64,000 nucleotides of DNA. Origin: Sanguinoderma infundibulare. Lineage: Eukaryota > Basidiomycota > Agaricomycetes > Polyporales > Polyporaceae. The notes beneath the pieces were generated by a model. That model was not told the DNA's origin. It made no database searches and saw nothing but the letters and a program-made list of their open reading frames with translations. The stretch's first letter is position 1, and every line of letters begins with the position of its first letter. Positions 42,738 to 54,287 of this stretch are shown here, one piece after another. The position numbers were made by a program, and so were the translations under genes. Location of the stretch: the NCBI GenBank assembly GCA_032821775.1, contig JAVLRN010000009.1, positions 310,001 to 374,000 of the forward strand, read 5' to 3'.

Positions 42738-45700
42738 TTAGAACTTTGACCCAGGGTCCAACGGGCCCAACGGCCCATACTCGTGCTTCCCAGAACGACC
42801 ACCGCTCCGCTTCTTCGCATGTGTCTTCCATTCAGCCCCGACCGCCGAGCTCACCGCACCGCCACCCCCTGGGCTTGTAGGCGATAGCGGCAGGAGCAGC
42901 GGTGCCGCCTGTGGTGTTGGCACGCCCGGCGAGGTCGACCTCGACAGTGGTGTGTAACCATTGCCCCTGTCGGATAGTTGGTGCCCTCTTGCGCGCGCAG
43001 GTGATGATCGTTCGTCGAACCCAACTTCGAGCATCGCCTCGAGATCCGATCCCGCGATGGTTTCTCCACTCTCGAGAGCTTGGGGCATGAGGCCGACAGG
43101 TGGCGGAGGATATTGCCCGCTGTTCTCGTTGTAGCCGCCGATCTGCGCGCCCCAGTGGTCGTCATCGGACGACGCGACCGAAACCGTGTCGGAGCCGTCG
43201 TACTGGCTGTAGACCTCGCTTCGAGCAGTGAGCTCGCCGTTGGCTCCAATGTACGCTCCATGCATACGCTCAAACTCTCGTCTCCGTTTCTCCTCGCGAC
43301 GAATCTTGCGAAGCCGTGACCGTTCCCAGTCTTCCCAGCGCCGCATAGGTACACCTGCAGCCCCGACGACCGCAGGACCATCTCCATGAGCTTCGCCTTT
43401 GCTTTCCCCTTCGACTTTCCTGTATCCCAGACAAAATAGTTAGAATAGACGTGTACGACAATGAAAAATGAAACACACCGAGTTTCACCCCACGAAAAGT
43501 CATCGAAATGCCAGAAGGCATAGACGGGAAGGACGAAGTTCCACACCGGTAGCGCCGCCAAGTAGATCAGCATCCAAAAGACGTACACGACCTTCCGGGT
43601 AGTGATGAGGATAAGGATAGCAGGAAGACCGAGAACGGCAATAAGGAGGACGAGCGGGATGGCCTCCTCGAAGTTGTGCGGAGGAGAGAGGACCATACCC
43701 ACAATCAGCATATATGTCAGGGAGATGGCGATAGGGAGGACGACCGTGCCGAGAAGATCCATGAAGACAACGAACTGCATGCTGAAGCAGAACGTTCCGC
43801 AGAGATTGCGAACGAGGACCAGTTCCATCAGGTTGTGGATCGTGGAGTTGATCCAGCGCCGGCGCTGTGAGAGGAGAACACTGAACGTATCGGGTACGAC
43901 GGTTCTGCACTTCGCCTGAGGAAGGAACATCATCTTGCGGTTGGGGAATGTACGTATGAGGATTGTGGTGAGGAAACGATCTTCTCCAAGTAAGAGCAGG
44001 TTCTTCTCGTGCAGGGTCGTTACGACCGATTGGCTGTACTCCTTAACGATCTCCGGTTTGATGATGAGAGGTATCCAGTCGTCTCCTGTCGTCTTGCGCG
44101 CCTTCAATCTGAACATCGAGAAACATCCAGGAAGACAAGAGACACCACCAAATACAGACTCAAAGGCCTTGGCGTTGTGGTGGGAGATGAAGTACTCGAA
44201 GACCTGGATGGCCGTGACCCACGACTGCCGCTTGTTGGCTATCCGGGTCTCGCCGCAGACACCCATGATCATCTGGTCGTGATGCATGCAGTTGACAAGG
44301 TACTTGAGGGAATCGGGGTACACTTTCGTGTCGGCATCGACCTAAATTCGACGCTTGAGAGATGACCACGCGGAAGACGCACACATGAACTCACCATGAG
44401 GCACACTTCGAAGAAATCAGGCGTGACTCCCATGAGGACATGAACCTTGCGGAAAAGATCGAAATCGAGAGGGCTCATCCGGTCGTTGTAGGTGACGCGG
44501 GAGAAGAAGTTCATGAGGATCAACTGACTGTCGCGCTTGCCACGATTGCCAGGCTTCTTGTCTGTAGCAGCCTCCTTCTCCGTTCCGCACTTCACGATGA
44601 TGACCGTCGGCGTCCGTCGGCCAGCGACGGCTACTCGGGTGTTGAACAATAGATACCCAGTTCGAAACAGGCAAAGAACTCACTATAATGCCCAGCGTAC
44701 ACCATAGCCCTGTTCTCGCCCTTGGCACCCGAGCCGACGGCAGCGTAACTCATGGGCGCCGGGTTACCGAACCTTGGATCCGCCTCCAGAAGACTGACGC
44801 AGATGTCGGGAGTACTCCGCTTCTCTCCTGCTCCGGTAATCATGCCATCCGCAACCACGAACAAGAGCTTCCGCTGGTCCGCGTACGATGTGAGCGAGAT
44901 TGAGTCGAGCGTCGTCCGGAGGGACTCCTCGCCCTCCGAGTAACACGTAACAAGACAAACTGCGAAGAGCTCGGCACCAATCTGCGTGAGGCTCATGATG
45001 GGCGCTACCGCGCCGCTGTCTCGGCCGGTGACAAGGGTGGAACTCGAGGACACCATCGAACGCGGAACCTTGCCAGGGGGTTTCATGAGCCGCTTTGAAC
45101 CGGCCGGGCCTGCCCACGGTGCAGTCCCGTTGGGGTTGTCGATCGAGACGTTGGCGCCTTCTGGCATGACAGCTGGACTGATTGCGGAACGGTTAAGCGT
45201 GAGCGAGTCGGGGGGACCCGCCAGGCGGGACGAGATGAACCAGTTGAAGACGCAAGCCATGGCAAAGCGAACCATGACCAGGCTGAGGACGACGATGAGA
45301 CCGGCGTACAGCACCAGCTGCGACACCACGCATCCTGGCGTGATCTTGTCGATGTTCCCAGCGTAGTACCGCTGTACCAAACAAGGGGCTGCCTGCCGGA
45401 GGTCCTGGCGGTAGTAGAACAGGCGCGTGGCGTCGCGTCCGGAGCCTCCGGGCATGGTTTGCAAGACTGTCCGGATCGCGGCGTCAACGTTGTCGGAAGG
45501 AATGGCGGTAGGGTGGAGTGTCATATACGAGTTCATGTTGAGCACCGCGCCGTCAATGACGAAGTAGTTCTTCAGTGCCGCGACCTGGTCCCAATCGTAG
45601 CCGACAATCAAGGTAGTGTTAAGGAATCCGTCCTTCCGGAGGGAGGCAGCGTCAAGTGAACCGATCGGACACTGGGACGCGACAGGGCAAGGTACCTCGG

Positions 45701-46313
45701 CGGCGGCGCGGAAGGAAAGACCGCTGCAAGCAGGGTACTGGCTCGCATTGCGCTGGAAGAGGGTAGTGATGTCCTGACCTGGAGACTGGAGTAGCGAGGT
45801 GAAGTTGACACCTTCAGCGGCAGGAAACTTGGTGATGTTCATCTGCCAGCCTTGTACTCCCAGCACCCCTCCAACCGACCCCTTCGGCGAGAACCTGCTG
45901 ATGAACTTCGCGGTGTCTGGACATAGGACTTTCTGGAAGCCGACGGTGATGAAGCCGACGATACCACAGAGAACTATGATGAGGAAACAGAGGGCAATCT
46001 TCTCCCTCCACGCCTGACGTTTCTGTTTGTCTCGGAGTCCACCCAGAGACTCTAAGAGAAAGTCGGGAGCCCAGAACGATACGATGCGGGAGAATATACG
46101 CCATGCGTCGAGGGGAGGACCATCGGAAGAGGGTGGTGAGCCAGCGGGAGAGAGTCCGGCTTGGGCATTGATGAGCGGAACGGGAGCTACAGTACGCTCC
46201 GGACGAGTGAGCGTCTTCGCACGTCGGACAGTGGTCGCGGAGGGCTGGAGGGGTCTTGCCGTCGGTATGGGGACATCGGACGGGTCGTATCTGAGCCGGT
46301 GCTGAGCAGACAT
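42738..46313 (-). CDS. Chitin synthase, division 2 (class IV, CHS3-like)
   Basis: This polytopic membrane enzyme polymerises N-acetylglucosamine from UDP-GlcNAc into wall chitin. I chose the ATG at 46313 ([20 protein letters not shown]); an open frame runs further upstream but without support. Near the N-terminus a [18 protein letters not shown] membrane segment is followed by a cytochrome-b5-like region. A second membrane helix ([19 protein letters not shown]) leads to the GT2 domain: [35 protein letters not shown] with the DxD-type motif at about 44331-44342; [23 protein letters not shown] with the EDR motif; and [14 protein letters not shown] with the Q(R)RRW motif. Several C-terminal helices follow, then a basic Ser/Pro-rich tail ending DPGSKF. 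Few introns are needed. It is divergent from the small gene at 46711. Confidence 0.9.
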
Positions 46314-46710
46314 GCTCAAAGAAAGGAAGGGGAAGGGGAGGCAACGCAAGGGACAGACAGCTTGAGGGACTGGGGGGAGGTCGGTAGGAATGAGTGTGGG
46401 GGGTCGACAGCGACCGCAACGACGGCGACGACGAAGCAAGAGGCAATGAGCGCTGTGGTGGCCGATGGACGGAAGAGACCCCACCGAGCGATTAGCAGAT
46501 CTTCAAACTCAGCTTACCTGTCGTTCTAATGCCATTTAGGAACATATTAACAACGCCGGAAGTGTTGGCAGATCATTGATGCGCCTTTCATAGTTTCCAC
46601 ATATCAATCAACAGCATATATCCGATGGCCGTCGTAAATACTCGTCGTCCAGGCCAATTAGCGAGCACACCCTTTCCAACCAACCATCCCCGTGTTCCTC
46701 TCTGTCAGCT
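46314..46710. promoter_or_regulatory. Compact divergent promoter, 397 bases
   Basis: The chitin synthase (minus) and the gene at 46711 (plus) start on either side of this stretch, so both promoters must lie here or overlap the ends of the genes. I do not see a clear TATA box. Confidence 0.4.
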
Positions 46711-47383
46711 ATGGCGAGCACGGCACTTGAACCACGTCCGGTCCCTGGCTCTTCCACTCCTCGTCGAATTTCTCGCGCGGCGTCGGAGCCGTTACCTAAC
46801 CCGGCATCAAGTTCCCGCCGTCGCTCCCACAACGTTGCACCACTCGAAGATGCTCTCATCACCCAGGTACGAGAGGCACGACAAAGATTATACAACAAGA
46901 ATTATGTACCACTGTCCGTCTTTCTAAGCTCGGCCCGCTAGCTTCCCAGCACCATGCAAGCGAGTACAGCCGCGCAAAGTTTGGTCCGAATGGTGCGTTC
47001 CTCCTGGTGTAATACACGACTGCATTTATGCACATAAGTCTCCCCGTACAGGTTCTCCTCTCGCATACGTGCCGTATTCTGTGCAGATGCCAGACCATTA
47101 CATGGAGATGCGAGCACATCAAACACGTTGCGCGGAACAGCCAGCTTGGTGGCCTCATAAAAAGCCTCGGAAGCTGTCTACCAAACCTGCTTCCAGTTGC
47201 ATGTCGGAATGCGGCGATCATCCTATCGTGTCAACGAACGTGTCAGGATATGTCACTGCGATAGACCTCTGCGAGCAACTCTCTGCGGCTATTTCCACTT
47301 CGATCACCGTTCCTCAAACCAGCGGCACGACTCCCACGCCTCAACCGCACTGGCAGACGTCCGAGACCCATCCCATAGTGTAA
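46711..47383 (+). CDS. Small conserved-looking protein of unknown function (about 183 aa)
   Basis: I do not recognise this product. Exons are 46711-46866, 46929-46992 and 47052-47383. The splices join ATCACCCAG to CTCGGCCCG and CCGAATG to GTTCTCC and keep one frame. The product starts with a Ser/Arg/Pro-rich tail (MASTALEPRPVPGSSTPRRI). The middle has GPLASQHHASEYSRAKFGPN, then a region rich in His, Met and Cys (MPDHYMEMRAHQTRCAEQPA; ASSCMSECGDHPIV), and a Thr-rich end (TSGTTPTPQPHWQTSETHPI). No membrane segment or signal peptide is seen. The consistency of the splices argues that it is real. It is divergent from the chitin synthase and ends about 230 bases before the phosphatase start. Confidence 0.55.
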
Positions 47384-47609
47384 GTGAGCAATGTCTACAT
47401 ATATCCTTTATCATGCATTAACACAACGAAGTATATCTACTATTATACCTTCTGATTTATTGTCTACGATATCCTCTCACCTCCACCGCCCGGCAGAAAC
47501 ATACCCTGTTGTCTTCCATCTTCCCGCTTCCCATCTCCTCAATCACATCATCATCCCCTCTCCGACCCCACTACACCCGCCTAAAGTACCTCGGATTCCG
47601 CCCCCGCCG

Positions 47610-48930
47610 ATGGTGGCTTCCATGATCACTCCCCCTCCAACGCCAGAGTCGTCCCCTCCTCCACCCATTTCGAAGTCGTTGAGGCTCTCCAGCCTCTTTT
47701 GGGTCCACCCAACTATAAGACGAGCTTTCACAGGTGGGGAGGAACTGGCCCCATCTATATCCAAGAAACGCTCCAGGCCCGCTTCTTTTATGGCCTCAGG
47801 TGGGGGAAGCGTGGATGTTATACATCGTCCAAAAGTCGTACGCAACTCCTCGTCGCCAACCCTGCTCCTAAGGCATCCAAAAACGGAGAGTCCACTGTAG
47901 GTCCTTGTTACATCCGCTTGGAAGAGAAGTGGAGCACTGACAGATTTGCATAGAAACGATCAAACTCCCTCCTTGACCCCGGCGCACCCTGCTACCCACC
48001 GCGCTTCCATTGCTATCGACGTGCCGGCCCCCCCTGTCCCGTTCATTCCGGCCGACGCGAACGCGAAGTTGTTGGGTAACCTGTACATGTCATCATGTCC
48101 AGGAAAGAAAGGTAGCTTCCGCTGTAACAACGCCGATCCGCCTCGCTAACATCTCTCATAGTGAGACTAGACGGTCCTGTCAGAGGGCGAAGCACGGTAT
48201 GCAGGGACCTCTTGTCAGACCTATCTCGCATCAAGGGTGCAGGCGCAACGTGCATCGTCTGGTATGTACTAGCCTTCTTCGCCCTGATGTCTTGTCCATA
48301 CTTGGAATTTACGAATCTCCCTGAGCAGTTGCCTCGACGACGGCGAGCTGCGGACCCTTGGCGTGACATGGTCCGAGTACGCTCAAACCGCGGACGAGCT
48401 GGGCATAGACGTCCTACGGTACGCACTCACGACACCCTGACGACACTGAACCAATTTACATATTCCGGCGCAGAATACCCACCCCAGAAGGCCTGGCTCC
48501 GATGGATCCCGCGATTTTAGATTCCCACCTCACGAAACTCATCGAGTCCTACACCCTCCGCGGGAGCGCGATTCTCGTACACTGCCGGGGCGGGGTGGGT
48601 CGCGCCGGCATCATAGCGTGCTGCTGGATGTTGAAGCTCGGGCTGTGCGGTTGGATCGAGCCCCTCCCCAGCAGATACGAGACGTCTTTCATGTCCAAAG
48701 CGCCCGACGACGACAACGCAGGTCAAAGCGGACAAGTCCGTGAGGAGACGGTGCGCCTGGCGGAACGACTAATCTCCGTCGTCCGAAGACGCAGGGGTCT
48801 CAAGGCGGTCGAGACGTACGAGCAGGTCAAGTTCTTGGCCGACTACGTCGAGTTCTTGAGGGAGCGGGCGTCGCCGAGGGCTTCGTTCTCTCCAGACCTG
48901 TTTGCAGATTGGGATGTTCAAGTGGAGTGA
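47610..48930 (+). CDS. CDKN3/KAP-like dual-specificity (tyrosine) phosphatase
   Basis: This is a cysteine-based phosphatase related to human CDKN3/KAP, which dephosphorylates cyclin-dependent kinases; the substrate here is inferred. The start at 47610 (MVASMITPPPTPESSPPPPI) has a good context; an earlier ATG at 47391, only 7 bases after the stop of the previous gene, is in frame but less likely. A disordered Pro/Ser-rich N-terminus is followed by AKLLGNLYMSSCPGKKVRLD across an intron, CLDDGELRTLGVTWSEYAQ, then DELGIDVLRIPTPEGLAP across another. The active-site loop is ILVHCRGGVGRAG, a perfect HCxxGxxR motif (about 48577-48612). It ends in an acidic tail (DLFADWDVQVE). Five exons are read and all catalytic residues are present. 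Confidence 0.8.
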
Positions 48931-49246
48931 TCCTGATCGGCCTTTTCGTTGCTGTCGAGTTATCGCTATCTATATCTGATTCGTTTGTCGTGACTTTGTT
49001 GTCGGAGCCTGGAGGTAAGCAGAACCTGCTGTATTCGTTCAATGTGGTGTTGCTGAAGGCTGCTTTCAGGATTGTACGCATCCGGATGGAACTACTGTGA
49101 TACTTAGTATTGAGCCAATATACCTTCGTCGTTGAAGTCATGGTTTGTGTTTGCCATGGAAATCAAATTCCAAATCGGGCACGAAGCTCCACAGACGCCA
49201 CAACATATGTGCACAGCTTGTGGTGCGCCCTCTTGCAAGAACCACA
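48931..49246. other. Intergenic, 316 bases
   Basis: A short spacer between two plus-strand genes, holding the 3' UTR of the phosphatase and the promoter of the next gene. Nothing else is seen. Confidence 0.5.
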
Positions 49247-49999
49247 ATGGCGTTCGCTACCGTGACCACCACCCAACACGCCGGCGCCTCGGGCGTCACC
49301 GTGCAAGTGCTCTACGATGCAACATCGTCGCCTTACGCTGAGAGCGCGGACGCGGCTGCTACTCGCAACACTGTCCAGAGGCTGGTCGGACATACACTTG
49401 GATCAGACGCGTCCTGCCTCCCTTTCGCCCTTGCCCCGCCAAACGCCGACCTCTCCGCTGAAACGGAAGCGTTCCTCAAGCAGCTCACGAAGACGGCCAA
49501 CACGGCGGCCGCGTCCGTGCTCTGCGGTAGCATCCTCGCCGGGCATACCAGCGACGCGGACGACTTTGGGGACGTCGCGGTCTACCTCGGGCTGGGCGAT
49601 TATGGGCCGAACCACGAACGGGACGTGCTCCGGTTGTTCGGGCTTGGGAACCTCCCGCAATTGGAGGGCAACGGCGACACGTCGCCCAAGGTGAGTATCT
49701 CGGGTCAATCGGTTTTGCAGAGCATCTCAGGAGTCAGCATGTACTGACGTGAGAACATCCCTTAGACAATACAGCCGATAAAGCTGTCCTCCACTACCTC
49801 GATCCCGCTTACAGTCAACGCACCGCTTGGCGGTGGCTCTGGAGAGGCGATTGAGGAGTTGGGAAGACTTCTGACGCGGCTGGAGGATCGATACGCATTC
49901 TGCGTTCCAGGGCGGGGCGTGCTCGTCTTCTATTTTCTGCTGGGCCGCTATGAAGCATCAGGTTGGGTGGGTCTTGCGGGAATCGGGGTGCATTCCTAG
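49247..49999 (+). CDS. Hypothetical two-exon protein, unrecognised
   Basis: I do not recognise this family. The ATG at 49247 has the context ACAATGGC. Exon 1 encodes MAFATVTTTQHAGASGVTVQ, then an Ala/Asp-rich part (GHTSDADDFGDVAVYLGLGD; HERDVLRLFGLGNLPQLEG) and ends at SPK. A 74-base intron (GTGAGTAT...CCTTAG) leads to TIQPIKLSSTTSIPLTVNAP, EELGRLLTRLEDRYAFCVPG, RGVLVFYFLLGRYEASGWVG and a stop at 49997-49999. An alternative splice after GRYEAS would give a different short end near 50110. The sequence has no signal peptide; one hydrophobic stretch (VLVFYFLLG) is too short for a confident membrane helix. Codon use and length suggest a real soluble protein. Confidence 0.6.
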
Positions 50000-51070
50000 G
50001 GAGTGTAGTCTCGTGAGTAGCCAGCTTTTGCGTATGCCAAGTTCACGGGATTTAGAGAAGCACCCTGACATTACTTTCTAGCTGGAATGCCTGGGCTGGA
50101 CCCTTGTGAAGTACGGGACCGAGGCTAAAACGTATGTGTCCAAGATGCGCTGAACCAAACTCGTCTTAGCATGATCGATTATCTGTCAACTTGCAGCTGT
50201 CGTAATCAGGTACTTACAGCGCATGGCATGTGGTCCAACGTAACTCGAGCAACTGATGACGGTAATCTGATTGAGTGTCTATCTGGACCTGCTCGTGACT
50301 GCTCGCGAGGCCACGGATGTTCGACTCGGTGCGAGGCCTCGAGGATTTACATTGACAACCTTTACAAGGCTTTACACCCCCGCGCCAAGCGTTTCTTCAG
50401 GTCAGGCTAGATTCGATCTGTGTGTATCCTGTGCATGAAGCCCTGCTTCAGCCGCTATGGGACCACAGCCATAACGGAATGGGAGGGTTTCTCATGAGGC
50501 GGAGCATAAAGTTGATGAATTTATAGGCTGCTGAACGATATCAATTCGACCACTGGCACCATTGCATGCAGGCCGCAAGCAGTCTCAGTGCGGCCGCGGT
50601 GATGAATGTAATGCGGGCTGTGAATGATGTTCAATATCGATGGCAATGGCAAGTGTCGGACACGATGCCGACGGGCCCCCGGAATGGTGAAGTCGATGAG
50701 TAAGCAATCAAAATCGGGCTCGTTGACAGGACGCAACAGTGATCATGGAGAAGTTCTCCGGTTGGTGTGCGCCCAAAGGAAGGCCAAAGGACGGGCGATC
50801 ATCCGACAGGAACATGGGCGCACAAGTGGGCAGTGCTCTCCACGGATTCTGACACCAGTGTTCAACGACAAAAACAAGGCGATTTTGACGAACGGAGCGG
50901 TGTGGATGGGACCCTGGACGATGGGATCAAGAGGCAAGAACAAGGACGACCAGACGTGGAAGGTGCCTCGTGGGAACGGCGCCGGCCGGCGGGGAGATCG
51001 GAGATTGCAAGATGGTTGATTGTGGCGCGCCGGCGTCTCCGCCCGCCCCCTGTCTCCAACGCCAACCACG
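50000..51070. other. Intergenic, 1071 bases
   Basis: This lies between two plus-strand genes. Only short unsupported frames are present. It should contain the promoter of the MED27-like gene. Confidence 0.5.
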
Positions 51071-52385
51071 ATGAGCACGAGTACACCAGCAGTGGCAGAC
51101 TCTCCGTCCGTCGGCTCGTCCGCGGCCCCGCCCAGCGGCCCAGCTTCGGAGCCCATGCAACCGCCGCCGGTCCCGCCAGCCGCACAAGCAGACAAGGCAC
51201 CAGAGAACACGGACGGACAGACCGCCACGCCCGCCACCGTGACCACGCCAGCGTCGGAGCTCGCGACACTCCGCTCGCACATCCAGACGCTCACAGAGCT
51301 CAACAACCGTCTGCAGGCCGTCCGCAATATCCCTGCACAGCTCCTGCGACCGCCTGGGTCGGACCCGAACTCGACCCTGCTCACGCACGGCTTCAAAGAG
51401 CTCGGGGCGATTGCGGACGCCGTCCGCACGGAAAAAGTGCAGGACGCGCTTCATGCGGCCCGGAAGAGCGAGCAGGCTGACGCGAGCGGCCTCACTGCGA
51501 ATCTTCGCAGAGAAACCCTCAAGAGAAGGCGAGTCTAGAGCTACGCCGGCCGCACTTTTATTGCTGACCTTTCACGCAGACGTCCGCCTTCGCCCGAGTC
51601 GCCGCAACCGTATCGGGAAATAGAATCGAACGAGGCAGCTCTCCTCCCACCCGTCGATCCGGGAACAGTTCCTGTGCGCCTGGACGGGCTCCCAGCCTAC
51701 ATCCGGGACCATAACAAGTCCAGCACAAATAGGCTACACATCCTTGCCCCCAAGAAGGGCCGGCCTCTGGGATGCCCTCTAACGCTGCGCTTTGCATCGC
51801 CCAATGTCGTAACGGTATACTTGACGTTAGGCTCCTCCGCTGAAAACGACCAGAGATTGATTGTGGAGAACGCCACGGCGATTGGTTCCCGAGAACAGGT
51901 TCGGAAATACGGAACATGTTTCCCTACATTGGGTGGGCTGACGACTCCCGTCGTTAGAAACCACCGCACTCGCAGTCCGATTACATGGTGTTTCAACAGC
52001 TCTCGCAGCAGTTGGCCAAAGTAACTCGTTCTGAACCAGCCGCACCCCTGCAGGCTTACGTGGTAGGTTTGCGTTATCATGATTCCGCTGCTTCATTAGC
52101 GGAGCAATCAGGGCGGAATGAGTGCTGACTTGCAATTAGGCCCTTTTGAGCTCATACGAACGATTATTTGTCGATACCTGCTCCAACTGCCAACGCGTGA
52201 TTTCTGCGGAAGGGCACGTTCCCCCAGTGGTAAGAAGACGGCTAATTTCGTCACCGGACTCCAAAGCGCCGCTCTGGGACGTCCGGCACGTTTTGTGCAA
52301 GTACGAGCCTCCAGCGAGCGAACGCGGTGCCCAGAACGAGGGTGATGGAGGCGGCGAGGGCGGTAGTACTGCCACCAACGGATAG
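51071..52385 (+). CDS. MED27: Mediator complex subunit 27-like protein
   Basis: This is probably subunit 27 of Mediator, the coactivator that links transcription factors to RNA polymerase II. The ATG at 51071 opens a Ser/Pro/Ala-rich tail (MSTSTPAVADSPSVGSSAAP), followed by a helix (ELATLRSHIQTLTELNNRLQ). After two internal introns the C-terminal domain reads LAKALLSSYERLFVDTCSNC, QRVISAEGHVPPVVRRR, with the paired Cys and PP-R pattern typical of MED27 C-termini, and LWDVRHVLCKYEPPASE. The first intron is best read with a GC donor (AAGAGAAG/gcgagt, acceptor ACGCAG at about 51578), which joins KRR to RPPSPESPQPYREIE in frame. The last intron joins LAK to ALLSSYER. The family call rests on the C-terminal block. 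Confidence 0.68.
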
Positions 52386-54287
52386 TCCCTGTACTCGTAT
52401 CTCCCCGACGTCGAAACAGTTTTCCCCCAGCGATTTCTATCGATCATGTTGTTATGGTGCGTATTGTTTGGCGCACAAGACTCGCATGGCATGACTTATA
52501 GGGGTGCGATCGATTTTTCATCGTAGTCAATCTCGAAACACGAAACAAATGCAGCACGACTTCCAGCTCCAACAAGCTACTCCATCTGACACGTCTGTGT
52601 GACCTTTTTTGATGACCGCCCTCCCAGGCAACGTGCCAGAAATCGACGAGAAACGTTAGCTCGGGAACCCCAAATCGTCAGAAATCCAATCCGGAGCTCA
52701 GATTCGCAGAGAGGAGCGCTGGTGTGAGGGCAGAGGGCAGCTGAGCGGCCAGTTAACGTCACCCGACGCAAGGGTCGTACTGGCTGCATTCGGAGTTGGA
52801 ATGGAACCTGGACGGCGAGAACGGAGAAGGGATTTGGTACGACAGATTCGGGCCGTCAGGGCTCGTCAGGTTTGCACGCTGTCCATCCTCGGAAGTCGCC
52901 CCCACAAATAAGCTCAAATGCTTGATCGCAAGCCTCGCCAATGCCAATATTCTGGTCCGCCTTTTCCAGACAGAAAGGTGTTCCCACACTTCCAGACGAC
53001 TGTCGTAAACGTTTCAAGGCAAAATGGAGGAGCTCGACCTTCGGCAGGCCCCGTGCGGATATGTGCTGTCTGGGTCCCTCAGCCGTGCGCACAGGTCAGA
53101 GATGCAGGCCACGGCGGCTCGGCAGACACTCGGATCGTTTGGTGACGAATGTAGGCTATCAAGGCTTGATGAGGCCGCCTCCGGCCATGAACGCGAATTG
53201 GTTAGAGGCAGCAGGGAACAGTTCACCCGGGGCGGTGACGGGCGCGCAGAAGAGGGTCGGGGTTGACGTCGAGCACGCCGTGGCCACGAGGCCTTGTCAA
53301 GCTCTGACGCGGAGGAGTCGCGACGGGGCGAGTTTGAATGCGAGTCGGCGATGGACTGGCCTTGGCTGGCCCACTGCGCGTGGCGGTGGGTGCTGGCGGC
53401 AACGGAAAACCCCTGCCACGTGGGCCGCCGCCATGGGCCAATCTCGATGGGATTAGCCATCCCCGCCATCCCCCCTTTGGCCAATTCGCTTTTTCCTCTC
53501 CGACCTTCTCTCATTCAATTCTCAATGCCCATCTTTCCCACCAGTCCTTCCATCAGGCCCAGGAATCCCCCGGGGGCCCATGAGGCTATCTTCCGCTGGG
53601 GAAGAGGACTGCCCAGCTCGTCCGACGCCCACCACGGCCCTCTTTCCGAATTTCGTTGATTGCAGCCTGAGCGTGTACGTGTTCGGTACCAGCTCCACGG
53701 GATGATCTCCGGTCGGGATGGCGATGGCACAATCCAGCTCGGCGGAGCTTTTTCGCAGATCTTGTGCCACCACATCTGCATTCGGTGCTGGTTGGGTGCT
53801 GGGTGCCTTGGTTGATGGCTCCGAAAGCGGAGGCACTCTACCGCCCAAACAGTTGTTGGATCGTCGATCGCGTCGCCGGCCTTGTACCGCAGCCTTACCT
53901 CACGCACCCCCAGGCCGTTTAGCATGCGCGCTCGTCAACAATACATCATCTCCCCAATTTCTGGCCCTCCTCTCCCGGCCGCTGCCTCCCCGACCCCGCC
54001 TATTCCTCTTTCGTATATTACCCGGCTCACCTTGTGTCCAACGCGTCTTGTTCCCCCTCCCCCCGGTCCGCCTGCTAAAGCACCCTCCCCCCTCTTCGAC
54101 CCAGCCGTTTCACGATCCTTCGATACACCGTCGCCTCCACTCGCCCCTCTACGCGCTCCTCTCACGCGCCTCAACCGCCGCTCATACCTGGTCAATCAGC
54201 GTTGCATCAGTTCCTGCGCGCACGACCTAGATTTCGGTTCGTTCGACGGAACAAACGCCTTGGGCGATCCATTGAGTGTTTATCAAG
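52386..54287. promoter_or_regulatory. Long upstream region of the MedA-like gene, 1.9 kb
   Basis: No coding gene is supported. From about 53480 the plus strand becomes strongly CT-rich, with runs to the MedA-like start, as in long fungal 5' leaders. An ATG at 53924 opens a 138-codon frame (MRARQQYIISPISGPPLPAA) that ends at 54337, overlapping the MedA-like start in another frame. If the leader begins upstream of it, this would be an inhibitory upstream frame. Confidence 0.4.
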
